From contig CAZSYX010000126.1 in assembly GCA_964610575.1 (NCBI GenBank), forward strand, positions 1 to 5,071: 5,071 nt of DNA. The letters run 5' to 3'. Shown piece by piece: positions 1 through 5,071 of the stretch. Origin of the DNA: JADJWR01 sp964610575 (GTDB lineage Bacteria; Pseudomonadota; Gammaproteobacteria; Burkholderiales; Burkholderiaceae_F). The notes under the pieces are model-generated. The model searched no databases and was not told the DNA's origin. It was given only the letters and a program-made list of their open reading frames with translations. The position numbers and the translations under genes are program-made. The first letter of the stretch is position 1. Every line of letters starts with the position of its first letter.

Positions 1-60
1 CTTCGCCCTGCGGGCTGTCCCCCCGAGGGGGAGCGAGCGCCTTCGGAGCGGCCGTGCGGC
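1..60. repeat. GC-rich palindromic intergenic repeat downstream of livM, cut by the window edge
   Basis: This stretch after the livM stop is a string of short palindromes. Positions 5-15 form GCCC-TGC-GGGC, 18-32 form TCCCCC-CGA-GGGGGA (6-bp stem), and a further small one, GCC-GTGC-GGC, lies near the right end. There is no T-tract in either direction, so it is not a classical intrinsic terminator. From memory, it resembles a dispersed intergenic repeat common in Burkholderiales and related genomes; this could not be searched here. It may act as an mRNA-stabilising or attenuating element between livM and whatever follows. Its left limit is unknown because it reaches the window edge. Confidence 0.55.
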
Positions 61-65
61 GCACA

Positions 66-1070
66 TCAATGTCGCCTCGCGAGACGGTCGGCCAGGCCGA
101 TCAGGCCGCGCGGCATCGCCGCCACGAAGCCGATGATGGTCAGGCCGAGCATCAGCTGCCAGTGCTTGGCGAACGAGCCGAAGATCGCCTGCCACTGGAA
201 CAGTTCCTGCAGCATCGTGAAGGCGAAGGCGCCGAGGATCGCGCCGCGGAGGCTGCCGATCCCGCCGAGGATCACCATCAGCAGCACCGCGCCCGACTGG
301 TGCCAGGACAGGATCTCCGGGTTGACGTAGCCGTCCTTCAGCGCGTGCAGGAAGCCGGCCAGCCCGGCGAACGCGGCGGCCAGCACGAAGGCGCCGAGCT
401 TGTAGGCGTAGGTCGGAAAGCCCGCCGCGCGCATCCGCTGCTCGTTGACGCGGATGCCGGCCAGCGCGTGCCCGTAGCGGCTGCGCAGCATGATGGCGAG
501 AACGCCGAAAGTCCCCACCAGGCAGGCGAGCACCGCGTAGTAGAAGGTATGCCCGGCGTCGAGATCGAACGGCCTCAGGCCTGCGATCGACGCGTCGGGG
601 CGGAAGTACAGGTAGATGCCGTCGCTGCCGCCGCCGATCGGTGTGTCGTGGAACACGTAGTAGGCCATCTGCGCGAAGGCCAGCGTGATCATGATGAAGT
701 ACACGCCGCGCGTGCGCAGCGACAGCGCGCCGACCGCCAGCGCGTAGGCCGCGGCGGCGCCGACCGCCGCCGGCAGCACGATCCACAGCGACGCCGCCTC
801 GCTCTTCGGCGTCAGCAGCGCGGCGACGTAGGCGGCGATGCCGAAGAACGCCGCGTGGCCGAAGCTCACCAGCCCGGTCTGGCCGACCAGCAGCTCGAGG
901 CTGAGCGCGAAGATCGCCAGGATCATGATCTTCACCGCCAGGTCGACGTAGAACTTGGCTCCGAAGGCGGGAAACACGGCGAGCAGCAGCAGCGCGAGCA
1001 GTAGCGGGGCCGCGCGCAGTGTCGCCGCGCCGAGCGGCGCAGGGGAGGTGGCGGTCGTCGGCGAGTTCAC
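66..1070 (-). CDS. livM: Branched-chain-amino-acid-type (HAAT family) ABC transporter permease, LivM-like
   Basis: This 334-residue inner-membrane protein is one of the two permease subunits of a Liv-type ABC importer, here probably for an aromatic acid rather than an amino acid. Hydrophobic segments lie near residues 20-38, 45-63, 66-86, 96-117, 124-141, 176-195, 226-243, 260-280 and 300-318. Family signatures are GQTGLVSFGHAAFFGIAAY (63-81), the cytoplasmic EAA-like loop starting GIRVNEQRMRAAGF (205-218) that contacts the ATPase, and VILGGIGSLRGAILG (266-280). The length is normal for LivM. The start is a GTG (1070-1068), 10 bp after the livH stop; no clear Shine-Dalgarno precedes it, so translational coupling to livH is likely. 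The first 20 residues are Ala/Pro/Thr-rich and the true start is not certain. The substrate assignment rests on the neighbouring benzoate-CoA ligase, not on this protein. Confidence 0.93.
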   Translation of the reverse strand: MNSPTTATSPAPLGAATLRAAPLLLALLLLAVFPAFGAKFYVDLAVKIMILAIFALSLELLVGQTGLVSFGHAAFFGIAAYVAALLTPKSEAASLWIVLPAAVGAAAAYALAVGALSLRTRGVYFIMITLAFAQMAYYVFHDTPIGGGSDGIYLYFRPDASIAGLRPFDLDAGHTFYYAVLACLVGTFGVLAIMLRSRYGHALAGIRVNEQRMRAAGFPTYAYKLGAFVLAAAFAGLAGFLHALKDGYVNPEILSWHQSGAVLLMVILGGIGSLRGAILGAFAFTMLQELFQWQAIFGSFAKHWQLMLGLTIIGFVAAMPRGLIGLADRLARRH

Positions 1071-1080
1071 GATCAGGGGT

Positions 1081-1962
1081 TCAGCCGACCTTGAAAAGCC
1101 CCTCGGGCTTCCACAGCAGCACGGCGGCCATCAGCAGGTACACGAGCAGCCCGGCAGCCTGCGGGAACAGCACCTTGCCGAAGGTGTCGACCACACCGAC
1201 GAGCAGCGCCGCGACCAATGCGCCGCGGATCGAGCCGATGCCGCCGATCACCACCACCACGAAGCAGATGATCAGCACCTGGCCGCCCATTCCCGGGTAA
1301 ACGGAGCTGACCGGCGCTGCGATCATGCCCGCCAGCGCCGCCAGCGCCATACCGATGGCGAACACCGCGCGGTACAGCAGCCGGATGTCGATGCCCATCG
1401 CGCGCACCATCTCGCGGTTGCTGGCGCCGGCGCGCACGCGCATGCCGAGCCGGGTGCGCGTGATGACGAACCACATCGCGATCGCCAGCAGGATGCACAC
1501 GGCCGAGATGAACAGCCGGTAGACGGGGTAGCTCATCACGTCCGACAGCGGAATGCTGCCGGAGAGGACGTCGGGCGCCTGCACGCCGTGCACGTCGTCG
1601 CCGACCAGCAGGCTGCGCAGTTCCTCGAAGACGAGGATCAGGCCGTAGGTCATCAGCACCTGCTGCAGGTGCTCGCGCTCGTACAGGTAGCTGAAGAACA
1701 GCCACTCGAGCAGGTAGCCGAGCAGCACCGACAGCACGATGCCCACGGCAAGGGTGACGAAGAACCCGCCGCCGAGCCAGTTCTCGACCCACGGCGCCAG
1801 CGCGTAGGCCATGTAGGCGCCGATCATGTAGAAGCTGCCGTGGGCGAGGTTGATCACGCCCATGATGCCGAAGATCAGCGTCAGCCCGCTGGCGACGAGA
1901 AAAAGCAGCAGTCCGTACTGGACCGCGTTCAGGCACTGGATCAGGAAGGTGGCGAGGTCCAT
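1081..1962 (-). CDS. livH: Branched-chain-amino-acid-type (HAAT family) ABC transporter permease, LivH-like
   Basis: This 293-residue inner-membrane protein is the second permease of the Liv-type importer and pairs with the LivM-like protein encoded next. The N-terminus has the characteristic LivH block: GLTLIFGIMGVINLAHGSFY at residues 26-45. An EAA-like ATPase-contact loop, RAGASNREMVRAMGID, lies at 177-192, and the conserved VVIGGIGSIRGALVAALL at 237-254. About eight hydrophobic segments are visible, spread from residue 14 to 284. Length is normal for the family. The ATG at 1962-1960 gives the expected LivH N-terminus, but the bases just before it contain no recognisable Shine-Dalgarno. 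It follows the substrate-binding-protein gene across a 155-bp gap full of hairpins and is followed by livM after 10 bp. An aromatic acid substrate is inferred from context. Confidence 0.94.
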   Translation of the reverse strand: MDLATFLIQCLNAVQYGLLLFLVASGLTLIFGIMGVINLAHGSFYMIGAYMAYALAPWVENWLGGGFFVTLAVGIVLSVLLGYLLEWLFFSYLYEREHLQQVLMTYGLILVFEELRSLLVGDDVHGVQAPDVLSGSIPLSDVMSYPVYRLFISAVCILLAIAMWFVITRTRLGMRVRAGASNREMVRAMGIDIRLLYRAVFAIGMALAALAGMIAAPVSSVYPGMGGQVLIICFVVVVIGGIGSIRGALVAALLVGVVDTFGKVLFPQAAGLLVYLLMAAVLLWKPEGLFKVG

Positions 1963-1990
1963 CGGTCAGAACGGTGCTGTCTTGCCCGGC

Positions 1991-2018
1991 AGCCTGCGGC
2001 GGCCGCGCGCCGCAGGCT
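1991..2018. repeat. Strong 11-bp hairpin in the gap between the binding-protein gene and livH
   Basis: AGCCTGCGGC at 1991-2000 is the exact reverse complement of GCCGCAGGCT at 2009-2018, and G2001 also pairs with C2008. This gives an 11-bp, almost all G/C stem around a 6-nt loop. There is no run of T after it on the minus strand, so it does not look like a standard intrinsic terminator. It ends about 28 bases before the livH start. Together with the adjacent paired-hairpin repeat it could block 3' exonucleases and protect the upstream binding-protein message, or reduce read-through into the permeases. Confidence 0.7.
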
Positions 2019-2022
2019 CGGT

Positions 2023-2096
2023 GTCGTTCCCGCGCAGGCGGGAACCCAGTGTCTTCCGACGGAAAGTCGCTGGATCCCCGCGTTCGCGGGGATGAC
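2023..2096. repeat. 74-bp paired-hairpin (dRS3/REP-like) dispersed repeat
   Basis: Two inverted 27-bp arms (2023-2049 and 2070-2096) flank a 20-bp spacer. Each arm is itself a hairpin. The left stem is GTTCCCGC/GCGGGAAC (2026-2033 with 2038-2045, 4-nt loop). The right stem is ATCCCCGC/GCGGGGAT (2074-2081 with 2086-2093, 4-nt loop). The arms match at 21 of 27 positions when one is reverse-complemented. From memory, the core resembles the dRS3-like GTCATTCCCGCG family found between genes in many proteobacteria, which could not be searched here. It begins about 21 bp after the binding-protein stop codon, the place where REP-type elements often sit in transport operons. Confidence 0.75.
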
Positions 2097-2117
2097 ACGC
2101 GCGGCAGCGCGCCTCGG

Positions 2118-3281
2118 CTACATCTTGCAGCCGCGTGCCGGGTCGGCCAGCGCCTTGATGGCGATGCCGGCAACCTTGTTCTGCTTGCCTTCGACCTTGC
2201 GCAGATAGATGTCCTGCACCGGGTTGTGTGCCTTCGACAGCTTGAACGGGCCGCGCGGGCTGTCGATCGTCGCCTTCTCGATCGCGGCGGCGAAATCGGC
2301 GCGCTTGCTGACGTCCCCCTTGACCGCATTCAGGCCGATGGCGAGCATCTGCGCCGCGTCGTAGCCCTGCACCGCGTACACGTCGGGCTGCAGCTTGTAC
2401 GCCTTCACGTAGGCCAGGCGGAAGGCGTTGTCGCGCGGCGTGTTCAGGCTGTCGGCGTAATGCAGGGTGGTGTACATGCCCTGCGCCGCATCGCCCTGCG
2501 CCTCCAGCGTGCCGTCGGTGAGGAAGCCCGGTCCGTACAGCGGGATGGTCTTGTTCAGGCCTGCCCCGGCGTAGTCCTTGACGAACTTGACCGCGCCGCC
2601 GCCGGCGAAGAAAGAGAACACCGAATCCGGCTTGCTGGCGGCGATGTCGGTGAGCAGCGCCTGGAACTCGACGTTCGGGAACGGCAGGTTCAGCTGCTTG
2701 ATCACCTGGCCGCCGCCCTTCTCGAAGCCTTCCTTGAACGCCGCGACCATCTCGTCGCCGGCCGCGTACTTCCAGGTGATCGACACCGCGCGCTTGTGGC
2801 CGCGCTTGGCCATCACCTCGCCCATCGCGTAGGCCGACTGCCAGTTGGAAAACGAGCTGCGGAAGATGTTCGGTGCGCAGAATGGCCCGGTGACGGCGTC
2901 GGCTCCGGCATTGGGCACGATCAGCAGCGTGTTGGAGTCGCGCGCCGCCTTGGCCATCGCCATCGCCACGCCCGAGTGCACCGTGCCGACGATGACGTCG
3001 ACCTTGTCGCGGTTGATGAGCTTGTTGACGTTGTCGGTGGCCTTGGCCGGATCCGATTCGTCGTCGACGACGAAGTACTCGATCTCGCGCCCGCCGAGCT
3101 TGCCGCCCTGTTCCTGCACGTACAGCTTGAAGCCGTTGTCGATGGCGGTGCCGAGCGCGGCGAAGGTGCCGGTGAACGGCAGCATCATGCCGACCTTCAG
3201 CTTGGCCTGCGCGTGGGCGGCGCCGCCCACGGCAAGCAGGGCGGATGCCAGCAGGGCCGCCAGGGTGTTTCGACGCTTCAT
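2118..3281 (-). CDS. Periplasmic substrate-binding protein of a Liv/HAAT-type ABC transporter, probably for benzoate or a related aromatic acid
   Basis: This 387-residue secreted protein captures the substrate in the periplasm and delivers it to the LivH/LivM permeases encoded downstream. Residues 1-24 form a signal peptide: Lys-Arg-Arg start, Ala/Leu-rich core, and a likely signal peptidase I site after Ala-His-Ala (22-24). There is no lipobox cysteine. The mature protein is a type I periplasmic binding fold of the Peripla_BP_6 kind: it opens KLKVGMMLPFTGTFAALG (27-44), followed by VDVIVGTVHSGVAMAM (94-109), and has a hinge-crossing second lobe from about residue 140. Cys135 and Cys385 are the only cysteines and could form a disulfide. 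Length is normal. The ATG is supported by an excellent Shine-Dalgarno 5 nt upstream. It starts 40 bp after the hydrolase stop. The ligand is inferred from the neighbouring benzoate-CoA ligase; homologues are often annotated as amino-acid binders. Confidence 0.93.
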   Translation of the reverse strand: MKRRNTLAALLASALLAVGGAAHAQAKLKVGMMLPFTGTFAALGTAIDNGFKLYVQEQGGKLGGREIEYFVVDDESDPAKATDNVNKLINRDKVDVIVGTVHSGVAMAMAKAARDSNTLLIVPNAGADAVTGPFCAPNIFRSSFSNWQSAYAMGEVMAKRGHKRAVSITWKYAAGDEMVAAFKEGFEKGGGQVIKQLNLPFPNVEFQALLTDIAASKPDSVFSFFAGGGAVKFVKDYAGAGLNKTIPLYGPGFLTDGTLEAQGDAAQGMYTTLHYADSLNTPRDNAFRLAYVKAYKLQPDVYAVQGYDAAQMLAIGLNAVKGDVSKRADFAAAIEKATIDSPRGPFKLSKAHNPVQDIYLRKVEGKQNKVAGIAIKALADPARGCKM

Positions 3282-3285
3282 CTTG

Positions 3286-3294
3286 TCTCCTCTC
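3286..3294 (-). promoter_or_regulatory. Ribosome binding site of the substrate-binding-protein gene
   Basis: On the minus strand GAGAGGAGA is followed by CAAG and the ATG at 3281-3279; the AGGAG core ends 5 nt before the start codon. This is the only strong Shine-Dalgarno in the window, and it fixes the start. It fits the high level at which periplasmic binding proteins are usually made compared with their permeases. Confidence 0.8.
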
Positions 3295-3321
3295 GTTGTG
3301 TCGTTGGTTGCTGCATGACCG

Positions 3322-4140
3322 TCATCGTCGATGCCGGCCGATGAAATCGATCGTCGCCCGCATCACGGCCTCGGGCTGGTCGCGGTGGGGCGAATGCGCG
3401 CAGTCGTCGAGCTTGAGCACCTCCGCCTGCGGCACCTGCGCCGCGAGGTCGTCGACCTGGGCCATCGTTCCGTACTCGTCATTGTGCCCTTGGATGGCCA
3501 GCACCGGTACCCGGATCGCGGCCAGCAGCCCTTCGATGTTCCAGCGACGGAAGGCCGGGTCGAGCCAGATGTCGTTCCAGCCCCAGAAGGCCGAGTCGAC
3601 GTCCTGGTGGTGCCGCGCCAGCCGGTGACGCAGGTCGGTAGCGTAGGCGTACTTCGCCTGCTCGATGCTGTGCACCGAAAGATCCTCGACGAAGATGTGC
3701 GGCGCCAGCACGACGAGTCCGGCGACGGCGGCCGTGTAGGTGGCGGCGTGGATCAGCGCGATCGAGGCCCCGTCGCTGTGGCCGAACAGCCAGGGCGGAT
3801 CAGTCGCCGCATCGATGCCGGCGGCGGCGAGGAACTGCGGCAGCACCTCGCGCGCCTGCTCGTGCATGTACTCGGGTGTCCAGCGTTCGCCGTGCGGCCG
3901 CGGCGTCGAGCGGCCGTAGCCGGTGCGCGAATAGACCAGTCCGCGGTAGCCGCCGGCCTCGCACAGCCGCGCCGGGAAGTCCTTCCACATCGAGGCCGAG
4001 CCGAGCCCTTCGTGCAGGAACACCAGCAGCGGCGCCGATGCCTCGGCCGCGCCCACCCGGCGGTACTCGAGTCGCACTTCCCGTCCGCCCTGGGTGACCG
4101 CCGCGAAGTGCACGTCGGCGTTCCTCGCCGCGGCGCTCAT
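3322..4140 (-). CDS. Alpha/beta-fold hydrolase (MhpC-like esterase, lactonase or thioesterase)
   Basis: This 272-residue protein has no signal peptide and is probably cytoplasmic. Its complete alpha/beta-hydrolase signature is visible: an oxyanion-hole segment HEGLGSASMW (43-52) after strand LLVFL, SRTGYGRS (71-78), the nucleophile elbow FGHSDGAS with Ser122 in GxSxG, a candidate acid Asp221 in GHNDEYG, and a candidate base His249 in DCAHSPHRD. The lid region is about residues 150-205 and is rich in Trp and His. The reaction is not shown by sequence. The position between benzoate-CoA ligase and an aromatic-acid transporter suggests a ring-cleavage or lactone intermediate, or clearance of a stray CoA thioester. 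From memory, box-pathway clusters such as that of Azoarcus evansii include a similar hydrolase. The ATG at 4140 is used because an in-frame TGA lies 6 bp upstream (4149-4147). The best purine-rich stretch before it is part of a repeat hairpin. Confidence 0.9.
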   Translation of the reverse strand: MSAAARNADVHFAAVTQGGREVRLEYRRVGAAEASAPLLVFLHEGLGSASMWKDFPARLCEAGGYRGLVYSRTGYGRSTPRPHGERWTPEYMHEQAREVLPQFLAAAGIDAATDPPWLFGHSDGASIALIHAATYTAAVAGLVVLAPHIFVEDLSVHSIEQAKYAYATDLRHRLARHHQDVDSAFWGWNDIWLDPAFRRWNIEGLLAAIRVPVLAIQGHNDEYGTMAQVDDLAAQVPQAEVLKLDDCAHSPHRDQPEAVMRATIDFIGRHRR

Positions 4141-4149
4141 TCGGGCTCA

Positions 4150-4192
4150 TTCCCCTCTCCCCGTGCGGGAGAGGGGGGAGGGGAGAGGGGAA
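4150..4192. repeat. Pyrimidine/purine-rich inverted repeat with two alternative hairpins in the ligase-hydrolase gap
   Basis: TTCCCCTCTCCC at 4150-4161 is a perfect 12-bp inverted match to GGGAGAGGGGAA at 4181-4192. The inner GGGAGAGGGG at 4167-4176 pairs equally well over 10 bp with 4152-4161, leaving a 5-nt loop. The left arm can therefore pair with only one of the two right arms at a time. The sequence resembles, from memory, a CCCTCTCCC-type intergenic repeat common in beta- and gammaproteobacteria. It occupies most of the 58 bp between the ligase stop and the hydrolase start. On the minus strand, GAGAGGGG (4159-4152) lies 11 nt before the hydrolase ATG and is the only Shine-Dalgarno candidate. 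Confidence 0.7.
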
Positions 4193-4198
4193 AGTCGC

Positions 4199-5071
4199 TC
4201 ACCGCTTCGCCTTCTCGCCCTCACGCAGCCTGAAACGCTGGATCTTGCCGGTGGCCGTCTTCGGCAGTTCGTCGATGAATTCGAGCAGGCGCGGATACTT
4301 GTGCGGCGCCAGCCGGCTCTTGACGAAAGCTTTCAGTTCCTCGGCCATCGCCTCGCCCGCCTTGTTGCGCTCCTTGAGCACCACGTAGGCCTTCGGCCGG
4401 GTCAGCCCGTTCTCGTCGGTGACGCCGATCAGCGCCGCCTCGAGCACGGCCGGATGCTGCACCAGCGTCGCCTCGACCTCGAACGGCGAGACGTACTGGC
4501 CGCTGACCTTCAGCATGTCGTCGCTGCGGCCGGAGTAGACGTAGTAGCCGTCGGCGTCGCGCTCGTACTTGTCCCCGCTGCGCGTCCAGCCGCCCTGGAA
4601 GGTGGCGTCGCTCTTGGCCCGGTCCTGCCAGTACATCAGCGCCGACGATGGGCCGTTGATGTACAGGTCGCCGATCTGGTGTGCCCCTTCGATCGGCCGG
4701 CCCGACTCGTCGCGGATCTCGATCCGGTAGCCGGGCACCGGAGTGCCGGAGGTGCCGTAGCGCACGTCGCCCGGCCGGTTGGAGATGAAGATGTGCAGCA
4801 TCTCGGTCGAGCCGATGCCGTCGATGATCTCGCAGCCGAAATGCGCGGTGAAGCGTTCGCCGATGTCGCGCGGCAGCGCCTCGCCGGCCGATGAACAGAG
4901 CCGCAGCGCCACTGCCTCCTTCGCCGGCAGGTTCGGCGAAGCGAGCATGCCCGCATAGCCGGTCGGCGCGCCGAAGAACACGGTCGGCCGGCGCTCGATC
5001 CAGCGCTTGAAGATCGCCTCCGGGGTCGGTCGCTCGGCCATCAGCAGCACGGTCGCGCCGACCGTCAGCGG
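4199..5071 (-). CDS. bclA: Benzoate-CoA ligase, C-terminal 290 residues (start lies beyond the right edge)
   Basis: This ANL-superfamily enzyme joins benzoate (or a close analogue) to CoA with ATP going to AMP and PPi, trapping the imported acid in the cytoplasm. The reading frame is open to the window edge. The visible part begins PLTVGATVLLMAERPTPEA, typical of the middle of benzoate-CoA ligases of about 520-530 residues, so roughly 235 residues are missing. In the visible 290 residues, SSAGEALP (60-67) and DGIGSTEMLHIFISN (84-98) belong to the adenylate site. YSGRSDDMLKVSGQYVSPFE (179-198) is the hinge and A8 region. PKTATGKIQRFRLR (270-283) carries the catalytic lysine at 276 (codon 4246-4244). 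The GSTEMLHIFISN block favours benzoate over general acyl substrates; 2-aminobenzoate or hydroxybenzoate ligases remain possible. It is the first visible gene of the run and ends 58 bp before the hydrolase ATG. The symbol bclA is used as in Thauera/Azoarcus; badA is the equivalent in Rhodopseudomonas. Confidence 0.93.
   Translation of the reverse strand, partial: PLTVGATVLLMAERPTPEAIFKRWIERRPTVFFGAPTGYAGMLASPNLPAKEAVALRLCSSAGEALPRDIGERFTAHFGCEIIDGIGSTEMLHIFISNRPGDVRYGTSGTPVPGYRIEIRDESGRPIEGAHQIGDLYINGPSSALMYWQDRAKSDATFQGGWTRSGDKYERDADGYYVYSGRSDDMLKVSGQYVSPFEVEATLVQHPAVLEAALIGVTDENGLTRPKAYVVLKERNKAGEAMAEELKAFVKSRLAPHKYPRLLEFIDELPKTATGKIQRFRLREGEKAKR

Noticed and set aside
1..66. Start of a livG gene at the ATG overlapping the livM stop
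   Set aside because: Only 22 codons are visible, all inside a repeat, and they do not resemble a LivG N-terminus. Not annotated as a gene; kept as a finding.
54..1004. Plus-strand open frame of 316 codons opposite livM
   Set aside because: The translation is Arg/Gln/His/Glu-rich with no domain, a typical antisense shadow of a GC-rich gene with strong third-position bias. The minus-strand LivM reading has clear family motifs.
1991..2096. Rho-independent terminator ending the binding-protein transcript
   Set aside because: The stems are strong, but no run of T follows any of them on the minus strand, and livH/livM with no promoter of their own lie downstream.
2023..2096. CRISPR repeat-spacer unit
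   Set aside because: There are only two arms, and they are inverted rather than direct copies; no regular array follows.
955..2208. Plus-strand open frame of 417 codons opposite livH
   Set aside because: It has a low-complexity Asp/His/Gln/Ala composition, spans a non-coding repeat and two minus-strand genes, and has no recognisable motif.
1073..2329. Minus-strand open frame of 418 codons overlapping livH in another frame
   Set aside because: It is Arg/Ala-rich and spans the intergenic hairpins and the end of the binding-protein gene; livH in the correct frame explains the region.
3282..3321. Separate promoter for the binding-protein gene
   Set aside because: The 40-bp gap holds a clear ribosome binding site but no recognisable -35/-10 pair; an internal promoter inside the hydrolase gene cannot be excluded by eye.
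1974..3344. Plus-strand open frame of 456 codons opposite the binding-protein gene
   Set aside because: It is longer than the real gene but is a shadow: Arg/Leu/Val/His-rich, with no fold signature, and it runs through the hairpin repeat. The minus strand encodes a full binding protein with a signal peptide and ribosome binding site.
3331..4233. Plus-strand open frames of about 300 codons opposite the hydrolase and ligase
   Set aside because: Antisense shadows without motifs; the minus-strand proteins carry intact catalytic signatures.

Overview
The window reads as a GC-rich proteobacterial chromosome, most likely a betaproteobacterium (Burkholderiales or Rhodocyclales). Reasons are the strong G/C bias at third codon positions, gene content typical of aromatic-degrading members of that class, and three kinds of GC-rich dispersed palindromic repeat in gene junctions that resemble intergenic repeats I recall from those orders. 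The genus cannot be fixed from the sequence alone.

All five recognisable genes lie on the minus strand, so transcription runs from the right edge to the left edge. In that order they are: the C-terminal 290 residues of a benzoate-CoA ligase (5071-4199, start outside the window); a 272-residue alpha/beta hydrolase (4140-3322); a secreted HAAT/Liv-type substrate-binding protein (3281-2118); a LivH-type permease (1962-1081); and a LivM-type permease (1070-66). The junctions are 57, 40, 155 and 10 bp, with no terminator carrying a T-tract and no visible promoter, so a single operon is likely. The ATPase partners (LivG/LivF) are not seen and would be expected just beyond the left edge.

As a unit this looks like an uptake-and-activation module for benzoate or a related aromatic acid. 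The binding protein and two permeases bring the acid in, the ligase traps it as a CoA thioester, and the hydrolase probably acts on a pathway intermediate or a stray thioester or lactone. Similar sets accompany aerobic benzoyl-CoA (box) pathways and anaerobic benzoyl-CoA pathways. The window does not show which central pathway follows.

The unexplained structure is all in the junctions. The ligase-hydrolase gap holds a 12-bp inverted repeat nested around a second hairpin that shares its left arm. The gap between the binding protein and LivH holds one 11-bp hairpin plus a 74-bp paired-hairpin repeat. The left 60 bp after LivM is a palindrome-rich repeat entered by an ATG that overlaps the LivM stop. 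I found no CRISPR array, tRNA, rRNA, insertion sequence or phage gene. The genes themselves are ordinary; no clearly new system is visible.
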